Shown in pieces: positions 24,592 through 32,915 of a DNA stretch of 64,000 nucleotides. The stretch is from contig JAHBUR010000014.1 in assembly GCA_019637975.1 (NCBI GenBank), forward strand, positions 26,001 through 90,000. The letters run 5' to 3'. Origin of the DNA: Bacteroidota bacterium. GTDB taxonomy: Bacteria; Bacteroidota; Ignavibacteria; UBA10030; UBA6906. A program made the position numbers and the translations under genes. Each line of letters starts with the position of its first letter. The stretch's first letter is position 1. A model generated the notes under the pieces. The model did no database searches. It worked only from the letters and a program-made list of their open reading frames with translations, and had not been told where the DNA came from.

Positions 24592-27591
24592 TACGCCCCT
24601 GATTCTCCAATCCCCCGTTACCACAAAAGCGCCCCATGTAAAGGGATGCGTCGGGCGGCCGCGGAGGCGGAGTTCGCGGATGCGCTTCAGCGCCACCTGC
24701 TGCATCAGTTCAGGGTAGGTTTTGGCTTTGGTGGCGTAGAGGGCTTTCATGAACTGGACGGTTTCCTTGTCCGGCACTTTCCAGAGGGAACTGACTACGG
24801 TTTTGGCTCCCGCCATTTGAAATGCACGACGGAGCCCGTACACGCCCTCGCCCTGTTCCACTTTGCCCAGGCCGGTTTCGCACGCGGAGAGGACAACGAG
24901 GTCGGTGCCGCGCAAGTCCATCGCGGAGACTTCGAGAGCGGTGAGGATGCCGTCTTCGGTGCCGAGGGAATCCGCGTCTTTGCCGTGCAGGTTGGCGCCT
25001 GCAAGGAAAAGGCCGGATTGAAGAAGCGGGTTCTCTTTCAACGTCCCAGATGAGTTTGACGCCTCGGTACACTCGCCGCCCAGAAAATAGCCATGGGTTG
25101 CAATGTGGATCACGCGTTTACCAGTTGCATTCTGTTTGAAGTTCTCTTCGCTTGCTTCCGGGCCTACGTACATTCTCTGAAGTGAATTCTCGGACATCAG
25201 ATTCCAACTGCGAGAAATGGCCAGCACTTCGGCTTCCGAAGCAGGAAGGGGCGATACAGTTATTTGGTTAAGGTGAGAGCAATCGGTTCGGACATTGCGC
25301 GTCAAAGATGAAAATGCTGTGCGGTTTTCTTCCGATCTCCGCAGTCCGCCCGTTAAGACACGCTTTCTGGCTGAGGCATGGTAATCAGGATTGCCCATCA
25401 AGAGCAATCCGATTGCCGAAGAATCTTCTTCTCGCAGGCGGAGTATCTCCCTCGAACTCGTGAGGTGATGGATTGGATGCTGCTCGATGACATATTGCCC
25501 TTCGCGATTCATCAATCCCCCGAATGCTATCAGATTCAGCCCGGCATCAGGGGCGATAAACACTCCCGTTGTGCCTGAAGGTATGTGTTTCAAAACCGGT
25601 GTCCAGATACTCTGATAAAGGCTCCGTGCTATTGATGCATAGGTTTTATCGTCAGAAATGTGGACTTGCTTTTTTGTGGAAACCTGAAGAAAGTGTTTGC
25701 GGTAATCGGCGATTAGTTGGTCGATGCTGTCTGATGAACCAAGATCAAGCAGGGCAATAGTCCCGTTAGTGTTCAAGATGGCGACGAGGTAGTGATCAAG
25801 GGACGCGTGATTCTCTGGATAGAATTTCGAATATCGAAAGTACTCAAGCAAGGTTATCCCGTTCGGCAGCGAGGTAAGGAGGTCTGCATTTGTGACATTG
25901 CTTTCCGACTTGACTATGCGAAAATCCCGGCTTTGCAACACCAGTTCGAATTCAAGATCTCTCACGAGCAAGGTTAGTGAGTCCAGGGCAGTACGATACC
26001 CCGACGGGGATGCCGGGTTGGGCCCTTGTGAATACAGACTTGAAAGGCGACCCTTCAAAGACAGATAGTTGTCGAGAAGGCTTTGATAATTTGAGACACC
26101 GCCCTTCAATCGGGATTGACGCTGAATCATTCCATCAGAAACCCTTCCCTTTACGGAAAGAAGAACGTCGAAGGCATGTCGAAGCGACTCTGCGTCGGCA
26201 AGTGAGTCTTTCAGCAAGCTGGAAAAGTAGTTTCCGGCAGACTCTCTTAACGATTGAAAAACGCCAAGCGCCTCGTGTTCCGCCATGACTTCGAAAGCTC
26301 CATCGTAGTGCCGACGACGGATATCAAATGCCAAAGCAGCGTCGGCGAGAGCATCGGCTGTATTGCCTCGCAACAGGTGGTAACGGCTACGCGACTCAAG
26401 CGCTGTCGCCAAAGTCGGATGAGCGGATCCGTACAGAAGCTCGCGATCACGAACAACCCTGTTCAGCAGAACCTCTGCCTCATCCAGCCGGCTGAGCTGA
26501 CAATACAGTTCACCGAGCAGCAATCGGGGCAATCCCGCTTCCAAGCCCGTGCCGGTTGTTGATTGATCTTCAAGGACTTCTATTGACTTCAGGTAGCATT
26601 GCTCGGCCTCGGTGAGACTGCCTTTTGTTCTGTGAGCCTGTGCGAGAAAGCAGTAGACATCTCCAACAAAGGGGCTGTTTTCCCCGATTTGTTGCGTGAG
26701 TTGTGCGATTGATGCTGTGGCGTATTCTATGGCCTGATCAAACTGTCCTTTCAGCAAGTATAGCTTCATAAGTTGTTGGGAACCAGTGTTGATACGATTG
26801 AACAGTCCCGACGGACCGTGCAGTATCTGTTCAGCCTCCTCATACCTTCCTTGGGTCATGTAAAGCCGGACAAGATTGCTTCTCGATCCGATAGCTGCTT
26901 GCTCATAAAGGCCGTACGCTTTCTCACGAATGACCGCTCCGCGTTTGTACAGTTGCTCTGCCTCCTTGTATCGTCCCAAATTGAAATAAAGGTGAGCAAG
27001 CCCATTGAGGCTGTAGCTGATCATCGGGTCGTCGGGGTGCAGCCCTTCTTCCCGTACCTGAAGGCTTCGGGAAAGATACTTCTCAGCTTCATCGAAGCGA
27101 TACTGGTATCTGTGGGTGAAGCCGACACAGTGGAGAATGCGTCCAAGGTCGGGATGGTTCGGGCCTAACGTCGCTTCGTAAATTCGGAGGCCTTCTGCAA
27201 ATGCCTCCCCGGCTTCTTCAAGGCGGAAATATCGTGTATGCAGCATGCCAATCCGCTCCAAACTTCTTGCCACATGCGGATGATTACGACCGAGCAGCGC
27301 AACTCGTATTTCCATGGTACGATGGATCAACTCTTCGTTGACTCCGTATTCCGGTTGCTCAAACCAAAGGGGTTCACCGACCGGATTGAATATTCTGGCC
27401 GTTCCTGTGTCCGTTGTGATGTAGTACCACTCTTTCTCCGATTCGAGAAGTGAATTGACGATGGTGGCCGAATCCTTCGGGTTTGAACGAAAGATCGAAT
27501 CTGCGCGAAGAACATACTGCTCCCAGATTTGAGCAGGGGATGAAGCGGGTGTAGTTGCCAAGATGAGAAAAAGTAAGAGGCGATTCTTCAC
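24577..27591 (-). CDS. Secreted TPR-CHAT caspase-like protease
   Basis: The 1004-residue protein starts at a GTG that overlaps the preceding stop by four bases (GTGA). It has a signal peptide (residues 1-21, ending SSPAQ). Residues about 90-430 form tetratricopeptide repeats of the Kinesin-light-chain type (NHPDLGRILHCVGF, PMISYSLNGLAHLYFNLGRY and successors), then a helical linker, and from about residue 700 a CHAT domain. The caspase-like dyad is visible: His833 in HIATHGYF and Cys904 in VLSACETGLG. CHAT proteins are cysteine proteases, often switched on by partners bound to the TPRs. The final residues and stop come from a REP-like repeat. Export to the periplasm or surface is inferred from the signal peptide. 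Confidence 0.88.
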   Translation of the reverse strand: MKNRLLLFLILATTPASSPAQIWEQYVLRADSIFRSNPKDSATIVNSLLESEKEWYYITTDTGTARIFNPVGEPLWFEQPEYGVNEELIHRTMEIRVALLGRNHPHVARSLERIGMLHTRYFRLEEAGEAFAEGLRIYEATLGPNHPDLGRILHCVGFTHRYQYRFDEAEKYLSRSLQVREEGLHPDDPMISYSLNGLAHLYFNLGRYKEAEQLYKRGAVIREKAYGLYEQAAIGSRSNLVRLYMTQGRYEEAEQILHGPSGLFNRINTGSQQLMKLYLLKGQFDQAIEYATASIAQLTQQIGENSPFVGDVYCFLAQAHRTKGSLTEAEQCYLKSIEVLEDQSTTGTGLEAGLPRLLLGELYCQLSRLDEAEVLLNRVVRDRELLYGSAHPTLATALESRSRYHLLRGNTADALADAALAFDIRRRHYDGAFEVMAEHEALGVFQSLRESAGNYFSSLLKDSLADAESLRHAFDVLLSVKGRVSDGMIQRQSRLKGGVSNYQSLLDNYLSLKGRLSSLYSQGPNPASPSGYRTALDSLTLLVRDLEFELVLQSRDFRIVKSESNVTNADLLTSLPNGITLLEYFRYSKFYPENHASLDHYLVAILNTNGTIALLDLGSSDSIDQLIADYRKHFLQVSTKKQVHISDDKTYASIARSLYQSIWTPVLKHIPSGTTGVFIAPDAGLNLIAFGGLMNREGQYVIEQHPIHHLTSSREILRLREEDSSAIGLLLMGNPDYHASARKRVLTGGLRRSEENRTAFSSLTRNVRTDCSHLNQITVSPLPASEAEVLAISRSWNLMSENSLQRMYVGPEASEENFKQNATGKRVIHIATHGYFLGGECTEASNSSGTLKENPLLQSGLFLAGANLHGKDADSLGTEDGILTALEVSAMDLRGTDLVVLSACETGLGKVEQGEGVYGLRRAFQMAGAKTVVSSLWKVPDKETVQFMKALYATKAKTYPELMQQVALKRIRELRLRGRPTHPFTWGAFVVTGDWRIRGVETGR

Positions 27592-28268
27592 GCTGAAGTC
27601 TCACGATTGCTGCCGTATGAGAAACATCTCCTCACCGCCATCAACACCGCAACCACATACAACGCGGCAATCGGCGGCACAATGAAGATGCGATGCGGAT
27701 TGGTGAAGTGCGCGTTGAAGATTGCCGTCGAGATGATGTAAACATCTTGCGAGAAGATGCCGTGGCGTTCTCCAAGGAAATTGATGCCGAGGAAGAATCC
27801 CCACACTCCAATCCCCATCATCATCGTTTCAAATCCAATACGAAGTATCCCTGTTGACGGGAGATCAATTTGCCGGATTGCGCGGGCAATCTGAAGGAAG
27901 CTCATTCCTCCAATACATGCGATGGCAAGGGATTCGAAGTTCGGCTCACCCAACGGCCCGCCGCCGAACCGCGAAATCTCCCGGAAGTAGAAAGTACCCG
28001 GCATAACGAGGGCATCATTGACGAAGAGCTGTCTGATCACAAAAACAAAAACCGTTCCTGCAACAAAGACCTTCGCAGGTGTTCTGTTTACGCATCTGCG
28101 TAGCGACAGCCACCGTCGACCGAAGTCGAACAGTGCGACCGGTGACCAAATGGAAACCAAAAGTAGAGTATACGTGTGGGTTTCTGCGAGGAGGATGAGC
28201 GCAATACCCGTGAGGCCAATAATGCCGGCCGGGTGCCTGAGCTCGGGGGGTAAGAGCTTGTCTTTCAT
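27588..28268 (-). CDS. Integral membrane protein coupled to the CHAT protease
   Basis: The ATG at 28268 gives 226 residues with about six predicted membrane helices (for example IIGLTGIALILLAE, VFVAGTVFVFVIRQLF, MGIGVWGFFLGINFL and PPIAALYVVAVLMAV). A longer in-frame reading upstream to 28562 overlaps the divergent sigma-factor gene and has no conserved pattern. The stop overlaps the CHAT gene start by four bases, so the two products are made together. No family is recognised. Context suggests a membrane partner, sensor or anchor for the protease; that is inference. Confidence 0.7.
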   Translation of the reverse strand: MKDKLLPPELRHPAGIIGLTGIALILLAETHTYTLLLVSIWSPVALFDFGRRWLSLRRCVNRTPAKVFVAGTVFVFVIRQLFVNDALVMPGTFYFREISRFGGGPLGEPNFESLAIACIGGMSFLQIARAIRQIDLPSTGILRIGFETMMMGIGVWGFFLGINFLGERHGIFSQDVYIISTAIFNAHFTNPHRIFIVPPIAALYVVAVLMAVRRCFSYGSNRETSA

Positions 28269-28337
28269 CTGAATGAGGGTATGTGAAAGAACGTCCTGTT
28301 CAAGGTACAATTTCCCACAAGAATCCGCAACAACATT

Positions 28338-28366
28338 TTGACCCGTGCCGGAAAACTTCGTATGTT
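28338..28366 (+). promoter_or_regulatory. Sigma-70-type promoter for the sigma/anti-sigma genes
   Basis: TTGACC at 28338-28343 and TATGTT at 28361-28366 are exactly 17 bases apart. Transcription would begin near 28373, downstream of the first possible start codon (GTG 28345), which argues for the GTG at 28417 as the true start of the sigma factor. Confidence 0.6.
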
Positions 28367-28416
28367 CCCTACCAAGCAGTCGATACCAATCCCGTTCATT
28401 TGCCTGCAGAGTTCCC

Positions 28417-28947
28417 GTGACGGATACCGACTTCATTGAAGGTTTTAAACTGCGAAACTCAGCGAGTACGAAAGTTGTTCTCGGCTGGATTGGCGAGGCC
28501 GTATCGCGTCTGCATTGGACGGATTCTCTCTCTCGGGAAGATATCGTTTCCCAGGCAAGCATGAACCTCTTCGAGCTTGTTTCCCAGCCGAATCAGCCTC
28601 CCATTTCATCACCCAAAGGACTTATACACCATATCGTCAAATGTGTTGCTGTGGATGCCGTGCGGCGCGAGAAACGGAGAAAGGCGATGGAGGAAAAACT
28701 GAAACACCTGCCACTCCAAAATCCTGACCCCGCGGAAATCTATTTGTTGAAGGAGAATATGGAGATCTATCTTCGTGCCCGGGCGGCTGCAGACCCGATG
28801 TGTCGCGAGTTGTGGGATATGCTGTTTACCGAAAGATCGACATACCGGGAAATTGCAGAAAAGCTCCGTATTTCGGAAGGTACCCTTCGTGTGAGGCTTT
28901 TGCGCTGCAAGGACAAGGCAATGGAATGGATTCGGAAAAACACCTGA
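28417..28947 (+). CDS. Sigma-70 family (ECF-like) RNA polymerase sigma factor
   Basis: From the GTG at 28417 the protein is 176 residues, with a region 2 segment (LSREDIVSQASMNLFELV, then GLIHHIVKCVAVDAVRREKRR, matching the -10-binding helix) and a region 4 helix-turn-helix (STYREIAEKLRISEGTLRVR). There is no region 1 or 3, as in ECF factors, though region 2 is rather divergent. It is followed 48 bases later by a zinc-finger anti-sigma gene, the standard pairing. It is transcribed away from the membrane-protein/CHAT gene pair, whose shared intergenic region it may control. The longer start at 28345 lies inside the predicted promoter. Confidence 0.85.
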   Translation: MTDTDFIEGFKLRNSASTKVVLGWIGEAVSRLHWTDSLSREDIVSQASMNLFELVSQPNQPPISSPKGLIHHIVKCVAVDAVRREKRRKAMEEKLKHLPLQNPDPAEIYLLKENMEIYLRARAAADPMCRELWDMLFTERSTYREIAEKLRISEGTLRVRLLRCKDKAMEWIRKNT

Positions 28948-28995
28948 ATTTTGTAACATCCGGCCGATTGAAGCGGCTATATACTTGAGAGGATC

Positions 28996-29913
28996 ATGAC
29001 GCTCAATGAAGTAAAAGAACTGTTGCCCCTGTATGTTTCAGGTTCGCTTTCGGCGGAGCAGGAAAAGGATGTTCAGCAGGCTTTGGAAGCTCATCCGCAG
29101 TTGAAGGAAGAACTTCTATTCTGGCAGGGGATGAAGCAGGCAACGTTGGCGGACGCAGCGTATGCGCAACAACACCCGTCCGCGGAACAAATTGTCCGGT
29201 TTGCCGGGGGGACATTGCCCGCGGGTGAGGAATGGTTGCTCGTTGAAAACCACTTGCGGTCATGCGAATCGTGTCGTGATGAGCTTTCGCTCATTCAGGA
29301 ATCAACCCAAGAAACCCGTACGGTCAGAAAACCTGCAAGTACGCTGAGCCTCTTTTCATTTCTTACAGGAAGAAAATTTCTCCGCCCTGCGTTGGCGTTT
29401 TCCCTTCTCGCCGTTGTTATCGCAGTGGGTATCTATCTGAAATCAAATGAATCTCCGCCGCAGCAAGCCGGTGTTCAGCCACAGGCAAAGGAAACTGCTT
29501 CCGTTGTCTCGCCGAAGGCAGAGCAGGTAAGGCGTATGGCAATCGCGCTGCCGTATGCAGGAACGCTGCGACATCCATCGGCAACACGGAACGGGGTGCA
29601 GGTTTTCGTTATTGAGGATGATGTTGTTCTGGCGGATGTGACTGTTCCCGTCGAGTATTCAGCAATTGCAGAAGGATACAGGGTCGATATCACTCCACCG
29701 GCAGGGGAACGAATCAGGATCGAGAAACTGTTCCAACCCTCGAACAAAGAAGACGGAATGCGCAGCCTTCTTGTTACTCTCACGCGGGAACAACTTGCAC
29801 GGGAAGGGAGCTACGTTGTGCGTGTACGGGAGGTGTTGAAGGAGGGAATAACCGGTATTGATGCTGAAGAATACAGATACGAGTTTGTTGTGAGAAGGGC
29901 TCCGCCGCCTTAA
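28996..29913 (+). CDS. Zinc-finger (zf-HC2) transmembrane anti-sigma factor
   Basis: The 305-residue protein has an N-terminal anti-sigma domain ending in the zinc site HLRSCESCRDEL (H-x3-C-x2-C, about residues 86-97), preceded by a first zf-HC2-like helical half (LLPLYVSGSLSAEQEKDVQQAL). A single membrane helix follows at about residues 128-148 (ALAFSLLAVVIAVGIYL), then a periplasmic domain of about 150 residues with beta-strand character. It should hold the upstream sigma factor at the membrane until a periplasmic signal releases it. The sensor part carries no recognisable family. Confidence 0.87.
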   Translation: MTLNEVKELLPLYVSGSLSAEQEKDVQQALEAHPQLKEELLFWQGMKQATLADAAYAQQHPSAEQIVRFAGGTLPAGEEWLLVENHLRSCESCRDELSLIQESTQETRTVRKPASTLSLFSFLTGRKFLRPALAFSLLAVVIAVGIYLKSNESPPQQAGVQPQAKETASVVSPKAEQVRRMAIALPYAGTLRHPSATRNGVQVFVIEDDVVLADVTVPVEYSAIAEGYRVDITPPAGERIRIEKLFQPSNKEDGMRSLLVTLTREQLAREGSYVVRVREVLKEGITGIDAEEYRYEFVVRRAPPP

Positions 29914-29937
29914 AAAGCAGAACCCTTCTTCAAAAGA

Positions 29938-30924
29938 TCACTTCACAACAACATCGGCCGCGTATTCACGATCTCCCCAGCCAAGTTTGAGTATTGCCGT
30001 GTTGCTACGGCCGGTGGGTTCAAGCGTAATCGTGAACGGATCAACAGGCTTATCAACATTCTTCATCGTCAGTTCAACGTGGGCATGGTCTTGGGACGGA
30101 TCGTACGAGGCTTGTCCCGGTCCTTTCCTGTTGACAATCAAATGAAATCCCTTGGCTGCCGGTTTTGAATACAGCGTGTAGGTCCCGGCGGGTACGTTTG
30201 CGCCGCCGATCGTAATGTCACCTTCCGTCTCCAGAACGGTTGCCATGTTGGCGCCTGTTCTCCAGATTGAATCAAAAGGAACAACCACGCCCCAAATTTC
30301 TCTTCCGCGCATGAATGGCTTGCTGTACTTCACCTTCACCTTCCGGTTCTCGAGGAATACCTCTGTGGAATCCAACGGACTGACAGGGCGAATGTTGTCG
30401 GCCTTTTCGAACCGTGTCCACACCATCGTTTTCTCCCACATCATCTTCATGCGCCCGCTGGTGATGCCCGTTGCGTCGAACGCAACGGTGAGTGTCTCGA
30501 CGGGTGCCGGAAGCTCTTCGACAATCGCGTCGAAGCGCGCATAGTCCTGCGTTGCATCGTACCGGGTTCCCCATTGACCGCGCTGTTTGTTGAGAATGAT
30601 CTTCCAGCCGGTCGGCGAGGGGAGAGTGAACAATGTGTACGTTCCTCTCATAACAGGAACACCACCGAGCAGCATGTCGTAGTTCGTCTTGAAGTGTGTG
30701 GCTTCGTTTGCGCCGGTTCGCCAGACCTGGTGCCAGGGAACAAGCTCGCCCATGATGTTCCGGCCGCGCATGGAGGGGCGACCGTAATTCACGGAGATCA
30801 TGTTCGTGTCGATCAGGCAGAATACGGAATCTCGGGGGCTGAGCGGCTGTTCCCGGTTTTGCGCTTCAGACAAAGACGGCAGAAGCAACAACATGCCAAC
30901 CAAAAGCAGGGGAAGTGATTTCAT
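29938..30924 (-). CDS. Secreted protein with two DUF2911 domains
   Basis: The 328-residue protein has a signal peptide (residues 1-21, ending SEAQ) and two tandem DUF2911 domains of about 145 residues. Each has the same order of motifs: an opening strand with YGRPSMRGRNIMGELVPW or YSKPFMRGREIWGVVVPF, then VWRTGANEATHF or IWRTGANMATVL, then GTYTLFTLPS or GTYTLYSKPA, and a closing DYARFD or DHAHVE segment. DUF2911 proteins are common secreted proteins of Bacteroidetes with unknown function. The tandem copy number (two) is easily seen. The gene starts 15 bases after the methyltransferase stop, so the two may be cotranscribed. Confidence 0.85.
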   Translation of the reverse strand: MKSLPLLLVGMLLLLPSLSEAQNREQPLSPRDSVFCLIDTNMISVNYGRPSMRGRNIMGELVPWHQVWRTGANEATHFKTNYDMLLGGVPVMRGTYTLFTLPSPTGWKIILNKQRGQWGTRYDATQDYARFDAIVEELPAPVETLTVAFDATGITSGRMKMMWEKTMVWTRFEKADNIRPVSPLDSTEVFLENRKVKVKYSKPFMRGREIWGVVVPFDSIWRTGANMATVLETEGDITIGGANVPAGTYTLYSKPAAKGFHLIVNRKGPGQASYDPSQDHAHVELTMKNVDKPVDPFTITLEPTGRSNTAILKLGWGDREYAADVVVK

Positions 30925-30939
30925 TGGAACATCTCCAAG

Positions 30940-31713
30940 CTATGAAACTGGTTTGATAAGATAGTCATACCGGGAACGTGACGTGCCCGTGATTTCTTCA
31001 GTGGGAAATCCTTCCGCATCAAGTTTGTTTTCCCTGCACATCCGGACAAACACTGCATCGTCGAACCAAATGCCCCGATCTGAAGGGATGAGAACAGGCT
31101 CGGTTCCCCGTGCGATGCGGATTCTCTGGAAAAGGTAACGCCGGAGACTGGCGAAAAACTCGACAGGCCCGTCCTGGTTGATGCGTCGCATGAGTCTTTG
31201 AACTGCCGGCACATGTTCAGGAACAAGTTTCGATTCATCCACTACCGCAATGTCGCTGAGAAATATCACGGCATTATCCTTGGCGACACGACGGATTTCC
31301 GAGAGCGTCTTCATGCATTCTTCTCTCGTCTCCTGAAGGCAGAATGCTCCCGTCATCAGTACTTTGTCGAAATATCCCGAGTCGTACGGAAGGTCGCTGG
31401 ATGGCCCGCACGTAAAGGAGACATTCTTTGCGTCCTTGAACTTCTGGCGGATACGCTCGACCATTGCAGGGGCAACATCATGGCCGCGGCACTCTGACAC
31501 CTTATCGTGAATTAATTCGAAGAGGAGTCCCTTGCCCGAACTGATATCGAGCACCTTGTCGCCCGGAGAAAACGGAACCATTCGAAGGACTTTGTTGATA
31601 CGAAATGCCGTCGATGCGGGCCCGTCGCCGGAAAGCTGATAGTCGTCTTTCAGGTACTTGGCACGCAATTCATATTCTTCAGCGCGTGTTGTTGCCTGCA
31701 AAATTCGCGTCAC
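30940..31713 (-). CDS. Class I SAM-dependent methyltransferase
   Basis: The 257-residue product, from a GTG start, has a Rossmann methyltransferase core: motif I VLDISSGKGLLFELI (a variant of the usual GxGxG), a post-I acidic residue in CRGHDVAP, and the motif IV region YDSGYFDKVLMTGAF. The C-terminal part (TGTSRSRYDYLIKPVS) is ordinary for UbiE/methyltransferase-11 proteins. It could act on a small molecule or lipid; the substrate is unknown. It lies directly upstream of the DUF2911 gene and 136 bases downstream, on the same strand, of the lipoprotein gene, in a region with two hairpins. Confidence 0.8.
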   Translation of the reverse strand: MTRILQATTRAEEYELRAKYLKDDYQLSGDGPASTAFRINKVLRMVPFSPGDKVLDISSGKGLLFELIHDKVSECRGHDVAPAMVERIRQKFKDAKNVSFTCGPSSDLPYDSGYFDKVLMTGAFCLQETREECMKTLSEIRRVAKDNAVIFLSDIAVVDESKLVPEHVPAVQRLMRRINQDGPVEFFASLRRYLFQRIRIARGTEPVLIPSDRGIWFDDAVFVRMCRENKLDAEGFPTEEITGTSRSRYDYLIKPVS

Positions 31714-31788
31714 AGAATCTCCCGAAATGTGGAACTTGTCAAATGCATGTCAGCCGTTGTTACGCAACACGGCAGGATTCTCACAACT

Positions 31789-31828
31789 GAGTCATTGAAT
31801 CGGCAGGCGTGCTGCAATCCAATGACTC
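31789..31828 (-). terminator. Long hairpin downstream of the PsbP-like lipoprotein gene
   Basis: GAGTCATTG (31789-31797) pairs perfectly with CAATGACTC (31820-31828); inside, GCAG pairs with CTGC. It begins 21 bases after the lipoprotein stop on the minus strand. There is no T-run, so it may be a processing or attenuation element. A second imperfect inverted repeat lies next to it at 31753-31775. Confidence 0.45.
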
Positions 31829-31848
31829 GGTGTGCGAAGGTTGCACCA

Positions 31849-32844
31849 TCACTTGAATTTCACGGAAGCAATCACCTTATCGTATGCTGCTGTGTAGTCG
31901 GCGCTTTGAGGTCTGAACCAATCCATGGTGATACGAATGACTTTGTTGTTGTGGACAACGAAATACACTTTACGCATGACGTCGGCTCGTGCAGCCAGGG
32001 TCAGCGTTCTTGCAGGCTGCCCGCCGACAGTTGTGCTTCCTGCGGTTGCGTTACGGAATTTTCCTTTGTTCTGATCGAAGACTTTATCGAGCGTCAGTTC
32101 TTTTGCATCGAACACATCGAACCGGATTGTGCAATCGAGACGCCTGCCGCGCATCTCGGCCACTTCTTCGAATGTTCCTTTGGAAGGATTCGTTGTGCTG
32201 AAATTGTCCGGATAGTCAAATGAGAAAAGCTTTCCATTGAATGTCTCAAACGACTCTGACGGCAATGTCTCATCGCGCCCCGGCTCCGCTTTCTTTGCAG
32301 GCTTGAATGAACTGAGCGCTGCTTCGAACACCTGTGCGTAGGCTTCGTACAGTTGGCCGAAACCTGCAAACCGCATGTTATACAGCATCGAGTCTTTTTC
32401 CAGGTAAACATGATGTCCGTAGATGATACTGTTCTTGCCGTAGTTGGCGCCGAACTTCACTCTTGTTGCAGAAATATCACCCACCATCACTTGCTCTTCC
32501 GGTTGAAGTTGGAAGCCCGCCGTTTTCATTTCAGCGATACTCTTAGCCATATCGCCTTTTGCATCCCCTGTTTTGGTTACGTCAACCGCGATTTCAACGC
32601 CGAGTGTGCCCGGCTCATGAGGAACGCGGAATTTCAAATCAGCGCCCGTGACATTGTAGAAACGCGCCCGCCCGACTTCAGCGCTGAGCGAAGGCCAATC
32701 TTTCGGGTAACTGATTGACCAGCCCATGCCGGGGTCTCGATATTCCTGCATCTCGCCCACAATTACCGGCTCCATCTTCTTTTCGCCGCAACCGACAAGC
32801 AGAATCGCCGTGAGGCCTATCAGAAGCAATGTTGTTGTTTTCAT
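31849..32844 (-). CDS. Lipoprotein, possible PsbP/DcrB-like
   Basis: The ATG at 32844 gives 331 residues with a lipoprotein signal (MKTTTLLLIGLTAILLVGC; lipobox LVGC with Cys about residue 19). The mature part starts with a stretch EYRDPGMGWSISYPKDWP and later repeats FSFDYPDNFSTTNP, a pattern (strand followed by YPxxW or YPxxF) found twice, which resembles tandem PsbP/DcrB-like folds. It may be a periplasmic/outer-membrane-attached protein of unknown role. A longer in-frame start would add 34 residues before the signal and is unlikely. The upstream gene on this strand is the aldehyde dehydrogenase. Confidence 0.75.
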   Translation of the reverse strand: MKTTTLLLIGLTAILLVGCGEKKMEPVIVGEMQEYRDPGMGWSISYPKDWPSLSAEVGRARFYNVTGADLKFRVPHEPGTLGVEIAVDVTKTGDAKGDMAKSIAEMKTAGFQLQPEEQVMVGDISATRVKFGANYGKNSIIYGHHVYLEKDSMLYNMRFAGFGQLYEAYAQVFEAALSSFKPAKKAEPGRDETLPSESFETFNGKLFSFDYPDNFSTTNPSKGTFEEVAEMRGRRLDCTIRFDVFDAKELTLDKVFDQNKGKFRNATAGSTTVGGQPARTLTLAARADVMRKVYFVVHNNKVIRITMDWFRPQSADYTAAYDKVIASVKFK

Positions 32845-32915
32845 TGTTTTTCCTGTGTTGTTGGATGAGTGTTTTGATTCATTGTCAGGAGATGCACGGA
32901 GGTGTCGCATCGGTT

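Noticed and set aside
28345..28416. Earlier GTG start for the sigma factor
   Set aside because: It lies inside the predicted -35/-10 promoter (28338-28366), so it would not be in the transcript.
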